From Corynebacterium sp. p3-SID1056 (GTDB taxonomy: Bacteria > Actinomycetota > Actinomycetes > Mycobacteriales > Mycobacteriaceae), in the NCBI RefSeq assembly GCF_025152525.1, contig NZ_JALXXL010000012.1:1-64000 (forward strand): DNA of 64,000 bases. Reading direction: 5' to 3'. The first letter of the stretch is position 1. The number at the start of each line of letters is the position of its first letter. Below are positions 35,710 through 45,294 of this stretch, in pieces. The position numbers and the translations under genes are program-made. The notes beneath the pieces were generated by a model. The model was not told the origin of the DNA. It saw nothing but the letters and a program-made list of their open reading frames with translations, and searched no databases.

Positions 35710-35727
35710 GTTCAGCAAGTGTTCACC
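35710..35727 (+). promoter_or_regulatory. Candidate PhoR-binding direct repeat upstream of the nuclease gene
   Basis: GTTCAGCAAGTGTTCACC has half-sites GTTCAG and GTTCAC 11 bp apart (35710 and 35721). It lies 97-114 bp before the nuclease start and 81-98 bp before purS. Its orientation is opposite to the nuclease gene. It matches the repeats at phoR and pstS. Confidence 0.45.
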
Positions 35728-35807
35728 TCGAAGACCGCTACAAGTTCTCCCCGGGCGTCGGATATACTTGCCCACGTCTGCTGACCTCTGACTAATGAAG
35801 GAATCTC

Positions 35808-36038
35808 ATGGCACGTGTCGTGGTAAATGTCATGCCGAAGGCTGAAATCTTGGATCCGCAGGGCCAAGCGGTCCAGCGCGCGCTGGGGCGAATCGGGGTG
35901 AACGGGGTGGAAGACGTCCGCCAGGGCAAGCGCTTCGAGATCGAGGTGGATGACTCCGTCACGGACGAGGAGCTCGCTCGCGTGGCCGAGACCCTCCTGG
36001 CAAACACTGTGATCGAGGATTTCGAGGTTATTCGATGA
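35808..36038 (+). CDS. purS: FGAM synthase subunit PurS
   Basis: The 76-residue protein is the small structural subunit of the three-part phosphoribosylformylglycinamidine synthase found in Gram-positive bacteria. It begins [21 protein letters not shown] and contains [28 protein letters not shown] precedes the ATG, and TATACT at about 35762 may be the -10. It overlaps purQ by ATGA, and purL follows. Confidence 0.95.
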   Translation: MARVVVNVMPKAEILDPQGQAVQRALGRIGVNGVEDVRQGKRFEIEVDDSVTDEELARVAETLLANTVIEDFEVIR

Positions 36039-36715
36039 CGGCAACCATTGGCGTAATTACGTTTCCTGGCACGCTTGACGACGTCGACGCGTTGCGCGCC
36101 GTACGCCTCGCAGGTGCCGAACCGAAGCAGCTCTGGCACGCCGATGATGACCTGTCCGGCGTCGACGCGGTCGTGGTGCCGGGCGGGTTCTCCTACGGCG
36201 ACTACCTGCGCTCCGGCGCGATCGCTGCGCAGGCACCGATGATGGGCGCGGTCGTGGAGGCTGCGAAGAAGGGCATGCCCGTGCTGGGCATTTGCAACGG
36301 CTTCCAGATTCTCACCGAGGCCGGCCTGCTGCCGGGCGCGCTGACCCGCAACCAGCACCTGAACTTCCACTGCGTGGACACCTACCTGGAGATTGCCAAC
36401 GCGGAGACCGCGTGGACCTCCCGCTTCGAGTCTGGCCAGAAGATCCTGGTTCCAGCCAAGCACGGCGAGGGCCGCTTCCAGGCCGACAAGGAGACGGTGC
36501 ACCAGCTGGAACAGGAGGGCCGGGTGGTCTTCCGCTACACGGACAACTTCAACGGCTCGGCCAACGCCATCGCCGGTGTGACGAATGAGACGGGCCGCGT
36601 CGTCGGCCTCATGCCGCACCCGGAGCACGCCATTGAGGTGCTCACCGGCCCGTCCACCGACGGGTTGGGCCTGTTTGAATCCGCCATCGACGCTATTTCG
36701 AAGATCGGAGCGTAG
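36035..36715 (+). CDS. purQ: FGAM synthase glutaminase subunit PurQ
   Basis: This class I glutamine amidotransferase supplies ammonia to PurL. The 226-residue protein has the nucleophile Cys87 in LGICNGFQ, the [12 protein letters not shown] loop, and the His/Glu pair in GLMPHPEH. The start overlaps purS by 4 nt (ATGA), and purL begins 6 nt after the stop. Confidence 0.96.
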   Translation: MTATIGVITFPGTLDDVDALRAVRLAGAEPKQLWHADDDLSGVDAVVVPGGFSYGDYLRSGAIAAQAPMMGAVVEAAKKGMPVLGICNGFQILTEAGLLPGALTRNQHLNFHCVDTYLEIANAETAWTSRFESGQKILVPAKHGEGRFQADKETVHQLEQEGRVVFRYTDNFNGSANAIAGVTNETGRVVGLMPHPEHAIEVLTGPSTDGLGLFESAIDAISKIGA

Positions 36716-36721
36716 ACGACC

Positions 36722-39004
36722 ATGACTGTGCACGACGACACCGTCGAGAACGCGCAAGCAACCCCCGACCTGGCACAGCCGTACGCGGAGCTGGGTCTGC
36801 GCGACGAGGAATACGAAAAGATCAAGTCCATCCTGGGCCGCCGCCCCACAGACGCGGAGCTGACCGTTTACTCCGTGATGTGGTCCGAGCACTGCTCGTA
36901 CAAGTCCTCCAAGGTGCACCTGCGTTACTTCGGCGAGACCATGACCGAGGAGATGGCCTCCAAGATCCTCGCCGGCATCGGCGAGAACGCCGGCGTGGTG
37001 GACATCGGCGACGGCGACGCGGTGACCTTCCGCGTGGAGAGCCACAACCACCCGTCGTTCGTCGAGCCCTACCAAGGCGCGGCGACCGGCGTGGGCGGCA
37101 TCGTCCGCGACATCATGGCGATGGGCGCGCGCCCGATTGCCGTGATGGACCAGCTGCGCTTCGGCCCGGCGGACGCCGAGGACACCAAGCGCGTTCTGCC
37201 GGGTGTGGTCCACGGCATCGGCGGCTACGGCAACTCACTCGGCCTGCCTAACATCGGCGGCGAGACCGTCTTCGACGCCGCATATGCAGGCAACCCGCTG
37301 GTCAACGCGCTGTGCGTGGGCACGCTGAAGGTTGAGGATCTCAAGCTCGCGTTTGCGTCTGGCACCGGCAACAAGGTGGTGCTCTTTGGCTCGCGCACCG
37401 GCCTCGACGGGATCGGCGGCGTGTCCGTTTTGGGCTCGGCCACCTTCGAGGAGGGCGAGGAGCGCAAGCTGCCCGCCGTCCAGGTGGGCGACCCCTTCGC
37501 CGAAAAGGTCCTCATCGAGTGCTGCCTGGAGCTCTACCACGCGGGCGTGGTCGTAGGCATCCAGGACCTGGGCGGTGGCGGCCTGGCGTGTGCCACCTCC
37601 GAGCTGGCAGCGGCTGGCGACGGCGGCATGCGCGTCAACCTGGACAACGTGCCGCTGCGCGCCGAGAACATGTCGGCCGCGGAGATCCTCGCTTCCGAGT
37701 CCCAGGAGCGCATGTGCGCCGTGGTCACCCCGGAGAACGTGGATCGCTTCATGGAGATCTGCGCGAAGTGGGACGTTGGCGCCGCTGTGATCGGCGAGGT
37801 GACCGATGAGAAGGACCGCTACGTGGTCACCCACGGCGGAGAGGTCGTGCTTGACGCGCCGCCGTCGTCTATCGACGAGGGCCCGGTCTACGAGCGCCCA
37901 TTCGCCCGCCCGGACTGGATTGACGAGCTCGGGGAGCGAGGGGGCGTCGATAAGCAAGAGGCCCTATCGACCGCATGGCTGAAGATGGTGGCCTCGCCCG
38001 CGCTGTGCTCGCGCGACTACATCGTGCAGCAGTACGACCGTTACGTGCGCGGCAATACGGTGCAGGCGCACGGCGCGGACTCCGGCGTGCTGCGCATCAA
38101 CGAGGAGACGAACCGTGGTGTCGCCATCGCTACCGACGCCTCCGGCCGCTACACCTACCTCGACCCGAATGCGGGCGCGCGCCTGGCGCTGGCCGAGGCG
38201 TACCGCAACGTCGCGGTTACCGGCGCGACCCCGGTCGCGGTGACCAACTGCCTCAACTTCGGCTCGCCCGAGAACCCGGACGTGATGTGGCAGTTCCGCG
38301 AGGCAGTGCACGGGCTTGCCGACGGTGCCGCCGAGCTGAACATCCCCGTCTCCGGCGGCAACGTGTCCTTCTACAACCAGACCGGCGAGACCCCGATCCT
38401 GCCGACCCCGGTCGTGGGCGTGCTCGGCGTCATCGAAGACGTGGCCAAGGCCAACCCGCACGCCGTGCCCGTCTCCGAGGAGGAGTTCTCCCTGGTCCTG
38501 CTGGGCGAGACCTTCGACGAGTTCGGCGGCTCCGTATGGCAGGACATCTCCGGTGCCGGCCTAGGTGGCGTGCCGCCGAAGGTGGACCTGGCCAACGAGG
38601 AGCGCCTGGCACAGTTCTTCGCCGATGCCGCGGGCAACGGTGGCGTGACCGCCGCCCACGACCTGTCCGAGGGCGGCCTGTCGCAGGCCGTCTTCGAGAT
38701 GCTGCAGGCCTCGGGCAAGGGCGCTGACCTGGACCTCGCGGCCGTGCACGAGGACGCGTTCACCGCGCTGTTCGCCGAGTCCGCATCCCGCGTCCTCGTC
38801 GCCGTAACCACGGATCGTGCCGACGCGCTGGTCGAGCGCGCGGGTGCCGCAGGCGTGCCGGTCGCGCTGATTGGCCGTACGAACGCGGAGGGTGTCCTGC
38901 GCTTTGGCTCCGAGCAGCTGGAGATCGCCCAGCTTCGCGACGCCTGGGCCGCCACCCTGCCGTCACACTTTGCCGCAGCGCACGCCCCGAACGCGGCGGT
39001 GTAG
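36722..39004 (+). CDS. purL: FGAM synthase large subunit PurL (small-type)
   Basis: It converts FGAR to FGAM with ATP and the ammonia from PurQ. The 760-residue length is that of the short PurL that works with PurS and PurQ. Visible motifs are [56 protein letters not shown] and [18 protein letters not shown]. The ATG is 6 nt after purQ. The gene ends purSQL; the small membrane-protein gene follows. Confidence 0.97.
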   Translation: MTVHDDTVENAQATPDLAQPYAELGLRDEEYEKIKSILGRRPTDAELTVYSVMWSEHCSYKSSKVHLRYFGETMTEEMASKILAGIGENAGVVDIGDGDAVTFRVESHNHPSFVEPYQGAATGVGGIVRDIMAMGARPIAVMDQLRFGPADAEDTKRVLPGVVHGIGGYGNSLGLPNIGGETVFDAAYAGNPLVNALCVGTLKVEDLKLAFASGTGNKVVLFGSRTGLDGIGGVSVLGSATFEEGEERKLPAVQVGDPFAEKVLIECCLELYHAGVVVGIQDLGGGGLACATSELAAAGDGGMRVNLDNVPLRAENMSAAEILASESQERMCAVVTPENVDRFMEICAKWDVGAAVIGEVTDEKDRYVVTHGGEVVLDAPPSSIDEGPVYERPFARPDWIDELGERGGVDKQEALSTAWLKMVASPALCSRDYIVQQYDRYVRGNTVQAHGADSGVLRINEETNRGVAIATDASGRYTYLDPNAGARLALAEAYRNVAVTGATPVAVTNCLNFGSPENPDVMWQFREAVHGLADGAAELNIPVSGGNVSFYNQTGETPILPTPVVGVLGVIEDVAKANPHAVPVSEEEFSLVLLGETFDEFGGSVWQDISGAGLGGVPPKVDLANEERLAQFFADAAGNGGVTAAHDLSEGGLSQAVFEMLQASGKGADLDLAAVHEDAFTALFAESASRVLVAVTTDRADALVERAGAAGVPVALIGRTNAEGVLRFGSEQLEIAQLRDAWAATLPSHFAAAHAPNAAV

Positions 39005-39022
39005 CGCGCAGGCGGGCGCCAC

Positions 39023-39583
39023 GTGGTTGCGCTACTGCTAACGCTCGCTGCTGCCTTCGGCCTGTCCGTCGTCGCCGGTGCCACAGGTGCCGGCGCGGCG
39101 GGCTTTGTCATTTCTACGACGCTGCTGGGGTTCGGGCTGGCGCCCTTCGTCGGCGACTCTTTGCAACAGCTGCTGCCGTGCTCGGTGTGGGGCAGGTTTT
39201 CTCTTTCGGCTCGTACTGCTCGGGGCCTGGGCGTGGACCACTTCAATGCGTTCCTCACCCGGGTCGGATGGAACCGCCAGGTTGTGGCCATGCGCGGGGC
39301 TGGCGCTGGTAATCGCCGGGATCCTCGGCATATGCAGGCCGCGGCTGCCGGGCATGCGTGGGCGTTGGCGCTCCATGTCGTTGCCGCGGCGTGGGCAGCG
39401 TTGGCTGGCGGGTGGTCGGCCGTAGCTGTGTTGCTGGCGGTTGGGGTGGTCGGGCACCTCTATCCGGTGCTGTTACAGATCCGGGTGCTGACGCGGCTGC
39501 GGGAGGGGCATAAGACGGAGCTAGCTCCATTTAGACGTGCCCGGCCGGTGAAACGCCAGGTCGCGCAGAATCGTGAACCCTAA
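39023..39583 (+). CDS. Small membrane protein, possibly of the CrtO-type acyltransferase family
   Basis: The 186-residue product (GTG start) has four likely hydrophobic segments. A pattern NRQVVAMRG...AGHAWALALH...VVGHLYPVLLQIRVLTRLR is reminiscent of the glycosyl-4,4'-diaponeurosporenoate acyltransferase (CrtO) family, in which a VYPxLLQRYNR-like end is conserved. The similarity is by eye and uncertain. The last 24 codons (from about KTELAPFRR) read through palindromic repeat copy 3, and the TAA stop is the first triplet of copy 4, so the natural C-terminus was probably altered by the repeats. Start and expression are unproven. Confidence 0.6.
   Translation: MVALLLTLAAAFGLSVVAGATGAGAAGFVISTTLLGFGLAPFVGDSLQQLLPCSVWGRFSLSARTARGLGVDHFNAFLTRVGWNRQVVAMRGAGAGNRRDPRHMQAAAAGHAWALALHVVAAAWAALAGGWSAVAVLLAVGVVGHLYPVLLQIRVLTRLREGHKTELAPFRRARPVKRQVAQNREP
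39511..39535. repeat. Palindromic intergenic repeat, copy 3
   Basis: The core GGAGCTAGCTCC sits in TAAGACGGAGCTAGCTCC followed by ATTTAGA. The copy lies inside the 3' end of the preceding reading frame. Confidence 0.85.
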
Positions 39584-39602
39584 ATGGAGCTAGCTCCATT
39601 TA
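39581..39602. repeat. Palindromic intergenic repeat, copy 4 (perfect 22-bp palindrome)
   Basis: The core ATGGAGCTAGCTCCAT is flanked by TAA on the left and TTA on the right, perfectly self-complementary over 22 bp. It is 70 bp from copy 3 and closes the upstream frame with its TAA. Confidence 0.9.
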
Positions 39603-39654
39603 GACGAGGGGGCACGCGGCAAAACCCGCAACAAAACCCAGCAAACACCGGCCC

Positions 39655-40659
39655 CTAGTCCACCCGCTGCGCCGCGTCCGGCCGCTCGACCAGCGGCTCG
39701 GGCTCGTACTGGGCGCGTAGGTCCTTGAGCGTTTGAGTGTGCTCCCAGAGTTGCTTGTCCTCGTCTGTGACCGGGACAAACTGGCGGGCTGGCAGCGGGT
39801 GGCCGTCGATGTCGATGCCGATGTAGGTAAACGAGGCGTGGATGGCGTTACTCAGCTGGTCGCGCCCGCCGCGGGGGTCGCCGGAGCGGACGAAGGTGGA
39901 GACGTGGATGGAGCGGGAGTCGGTACGTGTGATGCGGGTTTCCACCTCGATGAGGTCGCCGATGTGGATGGGCTTGTAGAAGCGGATGCCGCCCGCGTAG
40001 ACGGCCACGGTGCGCTCCCCGGACCATTCCATGGTGCAGGCCATGCCGGCCTCATCGATCCATTCCATGGCGGTGCCGCCGTGCACGTTGCCGCCCCAGT
40101 TCACGTCCGTCGGTTTGGCCAGGAAGCGGTGGACCAGGCGAGGGGCCGTGGAGTCGTCGGTGTAGGTCTGCTCTTCCATCGAGGTTTCGATGGCCTTGCG
40201 CAGTTCGATGCGGGACTTTGCGGCGCGCTCGACGCGGCGCTGTTCTTCGGTGACCGGCACAAAGGTCGGCACGGCCATGGGCTTGCCGGTCTTGGTGTCC
40301 TTTGCCACGAAAATGACCAGGCAGTCGCAGGCGCGGGTAAACACGCCTTCGCGGGGGTCGGCGGAGAGCACCTCGTTGACAATGTGCATGGAGCTGCGCC
40401 CGGTCATGGCGATGGTCGAGCGCACTTCCACGATGTGCCCGGAGGGGATGGGCCGGGTGAAGTGGATGTGCCCCACATAGGCCGTGACGCAGTACGTTGC
40501 GGACCATTGCGCGGCGCAGGCGTAGGCGGCCTTGTCAATCCACTCGAGGACGCGCCCGCCGGACACGCCTTGAGCTCCGGCGTGGAGGACATCGGTAGGT
40601 GATGCCATAAAACGCAGCGTGACGGAGGGCGACTTGTCTACCAGGGGTTTGTTGGTCAT
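39655..40659 (-). CDS. Acyl-CoA thioesterase with two hotdog domains
   Basis: The 334-residue protein contains two hotdog domains in tandem. Each has the acyl-CoA thioesterase pattern: VSGGRVLEWIDKAAYACAAQWS in the first half and NVHGGTAMEWIDEAGMACTMEWS in the second, followed by HIHFTRPIPSGHIVEVR and IRFYKPIHIGDLIEVE. It should hydrolyse medium or long-chain acyl-CoA in the cytosol. Start at the ATG at 40659 (MTNKPLVDKSPSV); TAAGAT is 8 nt upstream and no Shine-Dalgarno sequence is seen. It is divergent from the next gene by 24 bp. Confidence 0.9.
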   Translation of the reverse strand: MTNKPLVDKSPSVTLRFMASPTDVLHAGAQGVSGGRVLEWIDKAAYACAAQWSATYCVTAYVGHIHFTRPIPSGHIVEVRSTIAMTGRSSMHIVNEVLSADPREGVFTRACDCLVIFVAKDTKTGKPMAVPTFVPVTEEQRRVERAAKSRIELRKAIETSMEEQTYTDDSTAPRLVHRFLAKPTDVNWGGNVHGGTAMEWIDEAGMACTMEWSGERTVAVYAGGIRFYKPIHIGDLIEVETRITRTDSRSIHVSTFVRSGDPRGGRDQLSNAIHASFTYIGIDIDGHPLPARQFVPVTDEDKQLWEHTQTLKDLRAQYEPEPLVERPDAAQRVD

Positions 40660-40683
40660 GGGTAGGCATCTTAGTATGGGCGC

Positions 40684-41076
40684 ATGGCATCCGGCAGAAG
40701 CTCGAAGCAAGATCCGCAGAAAACGCGCGAGGCAGTCGCCGCCATCTCCGCCTGGCTGGATGGCGAAGCTCCGCAGCCTGCCCGCGCCCTGCTTGCCGAC
40801 GCCTGCCGCCGCACCGCCCGCACACTCGCCGAAGAGCTGCCGGGCAAAACGGTGGAGCTACGCGTGCCCCCGTTTGTGGCCGTGCAGTGCGTCGATGGCC
40901 CGGCGCATACTCGCGGCACCCCGCCGAACGTGGTGGAGATGGGACCGGAGACGTGGCTGCGCGTGGCCACCGGACGCAGCACGTTTGAGGCCGAGGTAGC
41001 CGCGGGCGCGATCGACGCTTCCGGTTCGCGCGCCGAAGAGATCGCGCGCGGGTTGCCGGTAATTGCCCGTTCCTAG
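40684..41076 (+). CDS. SCP2-like (sterol carrier family) protein next to purF
   Basis: The 130-residue protein is a small actinobacterial family often found upstream of purF and annotated as sterol-carrier-like. It has an Ala-rich helical N-terminal half and a core VELRVPPFVAVQCVDGPAHTRGTPPNVVEMGPETWLRVATG. Its function is unknown. TAGTAT lies 6 nt before the ATG. The gap to purF is 24 bp. Confidence 0.8.
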   Translation: MASGRSSKQDPQKTREAVAAISAWLDGEAPQPARALLADACRRTARTLAEELPGKTVELRVPPFVAVQCVDGPAHTRGTPPNVVEMGPETWLRVATGRSTFEAEVAAGAIDASGSRAEEIARGLPVIARS

Positions 41077-41100
41077 GCTGCGTCCGTTAAAGTAAGTGCC

Positions 41101-42621
41101 GTGCATACCGTGAGCATGGAAAATGACGGGGACTCCCGGGCCCAGCTCGACGACGCACCGCGCGATGAGTGCGGCGTGTTCGGCGTGTGGGCGCCTGGCG
41201 AAGACGTCTCCAAACTGTCCTATTTCGGCTTGTTCGCCCTTCAGCACCGCGGCCAGGAGGGCGCGGGCATTGCGGTGGGCGACCACGACAACATCGTGGT
41301 GTTCAAGGACACGGGCCTGGTCAGCCAGGTCTTCGACGAGTCCGTCCTGGATGCGCTGCAGGGGGACGTGGCGATCGGCCATACGCGGTATTCCACCGCG
41401 GGCGGAAACTCTTGGGATAATGTGCAGCCGATGTTTCGCACGTCGCCAAACGGTACTGATGTGTCGCTCGCGCACAACGGTAACCTGACCAATTACCAGG
41501 AGCTGCAGGCCGAGGCGATCGCCCGCAAGCTGATTCCCTCCGGCGGGGTGCAGGGCCAGGGGTCGTCGTCGGATACAGCCGTCGTCTCCGCGCTCTTGGC
41601 CGATGGGATCCGCGATGAGCGCACGCTTTTCGACGCCGCGCTGGACCTCCTCCCACGCCTCAAAGGTGCCTTCTGCTTCATGGTCACCGACGGTGACACC
41701 TTGTACGCCGCGCGCGACCCGCACGGCGTTCGCCCCCTGTCCCTTGGTCGGCTGGAGCGCGGCTGGGTCGTCGCCTCCGAGACGTGCGCTTTGGATATCG
41801 TCGGTGCCTCCTTCGTCCGCGATATTGAGCCGGGCGAGCTGGTCGCTATCGACGCCACCGGCATCCGTTCCGAGCGCTTTGCCAAGGAGCCGCACGAGGC
41901 GCGCTGCGTCTTCGAGTACGTCTACGTCGCCCGCCCGGATTCCGTGCTGGATGGGCAGACGGTCAACGCCAGCCGCGTGGAGATCGGCCGCAGGCTGGCT
42001 CGCGTCCAGCCGGTGGAGGGCGACCTGGTCATGCCGGTTCCGGAGTCCGGTACCCCGGCCGCGATCGGCTACGCCGAGGAATCCGGCATCCCGTTCAAGC
42101 AGGGCCTGATGAAGAATGCCTACGTCGGCCGTACCTTCATCCAACCCTCCGACACGTTGCGTCAGCTGGGCTTGCGTCTGAAGTTGAACCCGGTACGTGC
42201 GGTGATCGAGGGCAAGCGCCTGATCGTGGTGGACGACTCCATCGTCCGCGGAAACACCCAGCGCAAGCTGATCCGCATGCTGCACGAGGCGGGTGCCGCC
42301 GAGGTGCATGTGCGCATCGCTTCGCCCCCGGTGAAGTGGCCGTGCTTCTACGGCATCGACTTTGCCAGCCCAGGCGAGCTCATCGCTAACCACGGGCGCG
42401 GCGGGACCGATGAGGAAGTTGCCGAGTCCATCCGCACGATGATCGGCGCCGATTCCCTGGCATTCGTGCCCATCGACGACATGATCGCCGCCTCCAGCCA
42501 CCGTGCCGACAGCCTCTGCGCCGCCTGCTTTGATGGCAAGTACCCGCTCGGCCTTCCCGACGGCAACCCGAACGCCGACCTTGTCCGCCGCATTCAGAAA
42601 GGTGACACCCACCATGACTAA
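41101..42621 (+). CDS. purF: Amidophosphoribosyltransferase
   Basis: It carries out the first committed step of purine synthesis (PRPP + Gln to PRA). The 506-residue protein has the N-terminal nucleophile Cys24 in DECGVFGVW, so a propeptide of 23 residues would have to be removed. It also has GLFALQHRGQEGAGI, the PRPP loop LIVVDDSIVRGNT, and Cys residues near the C-terminus (SLCAACFDGKYPLGLP) typical of the Fe-S form. The GTG at 41101 is supported by TAAAGT 7 nt upstream, which points to a leaderless mRNA. It overlaps purM by 8 nt. Confidence 0.95.
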   Translation: MHTVSMENDGDSRAQLDDAPRDECGVFGVWAPGEDVSKLSYFGLFALQHRGQEGAGIAVGDHDNIVVFKDTGLVSQVFDESVLDALQGDVAIGHTRYSTAGGNSWDNVQPMFRTSPNGTDVSLAHNGNLTNYQELQAEAIARKLIPSGGVQGQGSSSDTAVVSALLADGIRDERTLFDAALDLLPRLKGAFCFMVTDGDTLYAARDPHGVRPLSLGRLERGWVVASETCALDIVGASFVRDIEPGELVAIDATGIRSERFAKEPHEARCVFEYVYVARPDSVLDGQTVNASRVEIGRRLARVQPVEGDLVMPVPESGTPAAIGYAEESGIPFKQGLMKNAYVGRTFIQPSDTLRQLGLRLKLNPVRAVIEGKRLIVVDDSIVRGNTQRKLIRMLHEAGAAEVHVRIASPPVKWPCFYGIDFASPGELIANHGRGGTDEEVAESIRTMIGADSLAFVPIDDMIAASSHRADSLCAACFDGKYPLGLPDGNPNADLVRRIQKGDTHHD

Positions 42622-43690
42622 CCAGACTCCAAGCGACCCGTCCGTTTCCTACGCCGCCGCTGGCGTCGACATCGAGGCCGGCGACCGCGCCGTCGAGCTG
42701 CTGAAGGACCACGCGAAGCGCGCGTCGCGCCCGGAGGTCAAGGGCGGCATCGGTGGGTTCGCCGGGCTGTTCGCGCTGGGCAAGTACCGTGAACCGCTGC
42801 TTGCTGCGGGCTCCGATGGCGTGGGCACGAAGCTCGCTGTCGCCCAGGCGATGGACAAGCACGACACTATCGGTATCGACCTGGTCGCCATGTGCGTCGA
42901 CGACCTGGTGGTCTGTGGCGCTGAGCCGCTGTTCTTGCAGGATTACATCGCCACCGGCAAGGTTGTCCCGGAGAAGATTGCGGACATCGTCGGCGGTATT
43001 GCCGAGGGCTGCGTCCAGGCCGGCTGCGCGCTCTTGGGAGGGGAGACCGCGGAGCACCCGGGTGTGATGGATCCGGACGATTACGATGTTTCCGCCACCT
43101 CCGTCGGCGTCGTCGAGGCCGACGAGCTGCTCGGCCCGGACCGTGTGCGCGAGGGCGACACCATCATTGCCATGGCCTCCTCCGGCCTGCACTCCAACGG
43201 CTACTCGCTGGCGCGCCACGTCCTGCTGGAGAAGGCGGGCCTGCCGCTGGACGGCCACATTGAGGAATTCGACCGCACGCTTGGCGAGGAACTGCTCGAG
43301 CCGACCCGCATCTACGCCCGCGACTGCCTGGAGCTGGCCTCCGAGTGCGAGGTGCGCACCTTCTGCCACGTCACCGGTGGCGGGCTGGCTGGCAACATGG
43401 AGCGCATCATCCCGGAAGGCTTGGTTGCCGAGATGCGTCGTGCCACCTGGACCCCGGGCCAGATCTTCCGCACGATCAAGACGGTCGGCCAGGTGCCGGA
43501 TGCGGAGATGGAAAAGACCTTCAACATGGGCGTGGGCATGGTGGCTGTGGTGGCCCCTGAAGACCGCGACCGTGCGCTGGCAATCCTGACTGCGCGTCAC
43601 GTGGACGCGTGGGTCTTGGGCGAGGTCCGCGCCGCCGGCGAGGGTGAGACCACGCGCGCGACCCTGGTGGGCGAGCACCCCCAGCACTAG
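42614..43690 (+). CDS. purM: Phosphoribosylformylglycinamidine cyclo-ligase
   Basis: It makes AIR from FGAM and ATP. The 358-residue protein has SYAAAGVDIEAGDRAVELLK, GFAGLFAL, SDGVGTKLAVAQ, GGETAEHPGVM and HVTGGGLAGNMERIIP as family motifs. The start overlaps the purF end by 8 nt, so translation is coupled. Confidence 0.97.
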   Translation: MTNQTPSDPSVSYAAAGVDIEAGDRAVELLKDHAKRASRPEVKGGIGGFAGLFALGKYREPLLAAGSDGVGTKLAVAQAMDKHDTIGIDLVAMCVDDLVVCGAEPLFLQDYIATGKVVPEKIADIVGGIAEGCVQAGCALLGGETAEHPGVMDPDDYDVSATSVGVVEADELLGPDRVREGDTIIAMASSGLHSNGYSLARHVLLEKAGLPLDGHIEEFDRTLGEELLEPTRIYARDCLELASECEVRTFCHVTGGGLAGNMERIIPEGLVAEMRRATWTPGQIFRTIKTVGQVPDAEMEKTFNMGVGMVAVVAPEDRDRALAILTARHVDAWVLGEVRAAGEGETTRATLVGEHPQH

Positions 43691-43809
43691 CGAATGCGTG
43701 AGAAAGTCAACCACAGCGAACGCACAGGAACGCGTTTCCCCAGCTCGTACGCCGATACAGTGGTTGGCTATGTAAAATTTGTCACGCGCTCCGCCTGAGG
43801 GCACGAGAA

Positions 43810-43834
43810 AAGCACCCGGGGTCACCGGGTGCTT
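43810..43834 (-). terminator. Rho-independent terminator of the DUF3073 gene
   Basis: AAGCACCCGG / CCGGGTGCTT form a 10-bp stem with a 5-nt loop. On the minus strand TTTTCTC follows, which makes it a good terminator for the leftward gene. It also lies between the convergent purM and DUF3073. The rest of the 43691-43871 gap shows no credible gene. Confidence 0.8.
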
Positions 43835-43871
43835 CGCTCAAACGGTAGAGGTGCGGGGAGACCGGGCGGAC

Positions 43872-44078
43872 TTACTTCCGGTCGTCTTCGTCGTCTTCGT
43901 CCCAGTCCGCGTAGTCGGCGTACTGGTCATCCACCTCGTACTCGTCCTCGTCCCAACTGCGCCGCGGGGCCTTTCCTGCCAGCTCACGCTGCAGGGAATC
44001 GAGGTCCATTTCAGGAGAGTTGTACTTGAGTTGGCGAGCAACCTTGGTCTGCTTTGCTTTGGCGCGTCCGCGGCCCAT
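43872..44078 (-). CDS. DUF3073 small protein
   Basis: The 68-residue protein begins MGRGRAKAKQTKVARQLKYNSPEMDLDSLQREL, the hallmark of DUF3073, and ends in a strongly acidic tail (DEDEYEVDDQYADYADWDEDDEDD). A basic N-terminal and acidic C-terminal half make it highly charged. Function is unknown; the family is conserved in actinobacteria. AAGGGGG lies 7 nt before the ATG, and a terminator follows the stop. Confidence 0.93.
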   Translation of the reverse strand: MGRGRAKAKQTKVARQLKYNSPEMDLDSLQRELAGKAPRRSWDEDEYEVDDQYADYADWDEDDEDDRK

Positions 44079-44212
44079 GGCATGACCCCCTTGAGGTGGT
44101 TCTAGGGCGGCCTTACAAATGAAGGCGGCCTCATACTTTCGATTAGTTATTGTCCTGGGGGACATAATAGCCTGTACGTCAAGAAAATGCTCACCCGGCC
44201 CGCAAACAGGGC

Positions 44213-45262
44213 CTATTGGCCGCGGCGCAGCTTCTCCACAGCCAGCCGTCCCAGTTTTTCTCCCTCGTCGGTGGGCAGCGAGTCTTCATCCACGCTCGCG
44301 GCCACCCCGTCGATGTCCAGCGCAGCGTTGAGCGCGGAGCGTTTGATCAGCGCGAGCGCAACAGGACCGAAGTCCGCGTCGTGGACCACGGTGCCGAGCC
44401 GGCCGACCTTGCGGCCGTTGGCGGTGATCCCGGCACCGGGCTCGGGCTCGTTCGGGGCGGAGCCGTCGAGCTGCAGCATCACCAACAACCGGGGCGAGCG
44501 GCCCAGGTTTTCGACGCGGGCCACCGTCTCCTGGCCCCGGTAGCAGCCCTTGTTCAGGTGGACTGCGCCGACGTGGTCGCCACGGTTGATCAGTCGAGGT
44601 GCTTCGTGGGGGATTGATCTTTCGTCCAGGTCAACGCCCAGTTCCGGCTCGACGTTGCGGACGCGTGCGGCGGTAAAGGCCATTATCCCGGCCAAGCCCA
44701 CCCCGTCCTGAGTGTGCAGGCGTTTCGCCACCTCGAGCGCCTGCTCGCGGGGCACGGCGATGTCCATGCGGGCGGGGCTAAAGGAGTCCACCTGCCGGCA
44801 AAAGACGGCTTCTGCAACCTCCGGGAACTCGCCCTCGGGGGCCAGCAGGGTCAGGATGGCCAGGTCTGTCTCCTCCACGGTGACCTCGGACCAGAAGATC
44901 ATCTTGCGCAGGTAGTCAACGAAGGAGTCGAATTGGGCCGGGGGTACGTCGAGGTAAAACGTGCCTTCAGCCAGTGCGATGTCTGCGTGGTGCAGGATGT
45001 GGCCCTGGATGTCTAAATCGAGGGTGGCGCCGGTGAAGGACGACGGGACGTCGATCAGCTTTTGCGAAAGCAGGTTGTTCAGGAACTCCGCCGCATCCTT
45101 GCCGGCCACTGCGATGACGCGGCGGTGCGAGCGGTCGATCAGGCGCAGGCCGTGCTGCTCTGCCAGTGGGTTGCCGTAGTGCCAGGCCACGCCCTCGGCA
45201 AGCGGGTTGCCTTCGATGGGGGTGGCGCCGGGCAGCTGTAAAAGATCAGACGAATACGACAT
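44213..45262 (-). CDS. ygfZ: YgfZ/GcvT-type folate-binding protein
   Basis: The 349-residue protein is related to the glycine-cleavage T protein and to YgfZ, which helps Fe-S cluster assembly and tRNA modification. It has the signature KGCYRGQETVARVENLGR and FLNNLLSQKL. No signal peptide is present. TATGAT is 8 nt before the ATG on the minus strand. It is divergent from the pabC-like gene by 32 bp. Confidence 0.9.
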   Translation of the reverse strand: MSYSSDLLQLPGATPIEGNPLAEGVAWHYGNPLAEQHGLRLIDRSHRRVIAVAGKDAAEFLNNLLSQKLIDVPSSFTGATLDLDIQGHILHHADIALAEGTFYLDVPPAQFDSFVDYLRKMIFWSEVTVEETDLAILTLLAPEGEFPEVAEAVFCRQVDSFSPARMDIAVPREQALEVAKRLHTQDGVGLAGIMAFTAARVRNVEPELGVDLDERSIPHEAPRLINRGDHVGAVHLNKGCYRGQETVARVENLGRSPRLLVMLQLDGSAPNEPEPGAGITANGRKVGRLGTVVHDADFGPVALALIKRSALNAALDIDGVAASVDEDSLPTDEGEKLGRLAVEKLRRGQ

Positions 45263-45294
45263 AGCTTCCGATCATACGGGCATAATGGGACAGT

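Noticed and set aside
31963..35784. A 1273-codon plus-strand frame opposite the nuclease gene
   Set aside because: It is exactly antisense to a well-supported nuclease, is Val/Gly/Leu-biased, and lacks recognisable domains.
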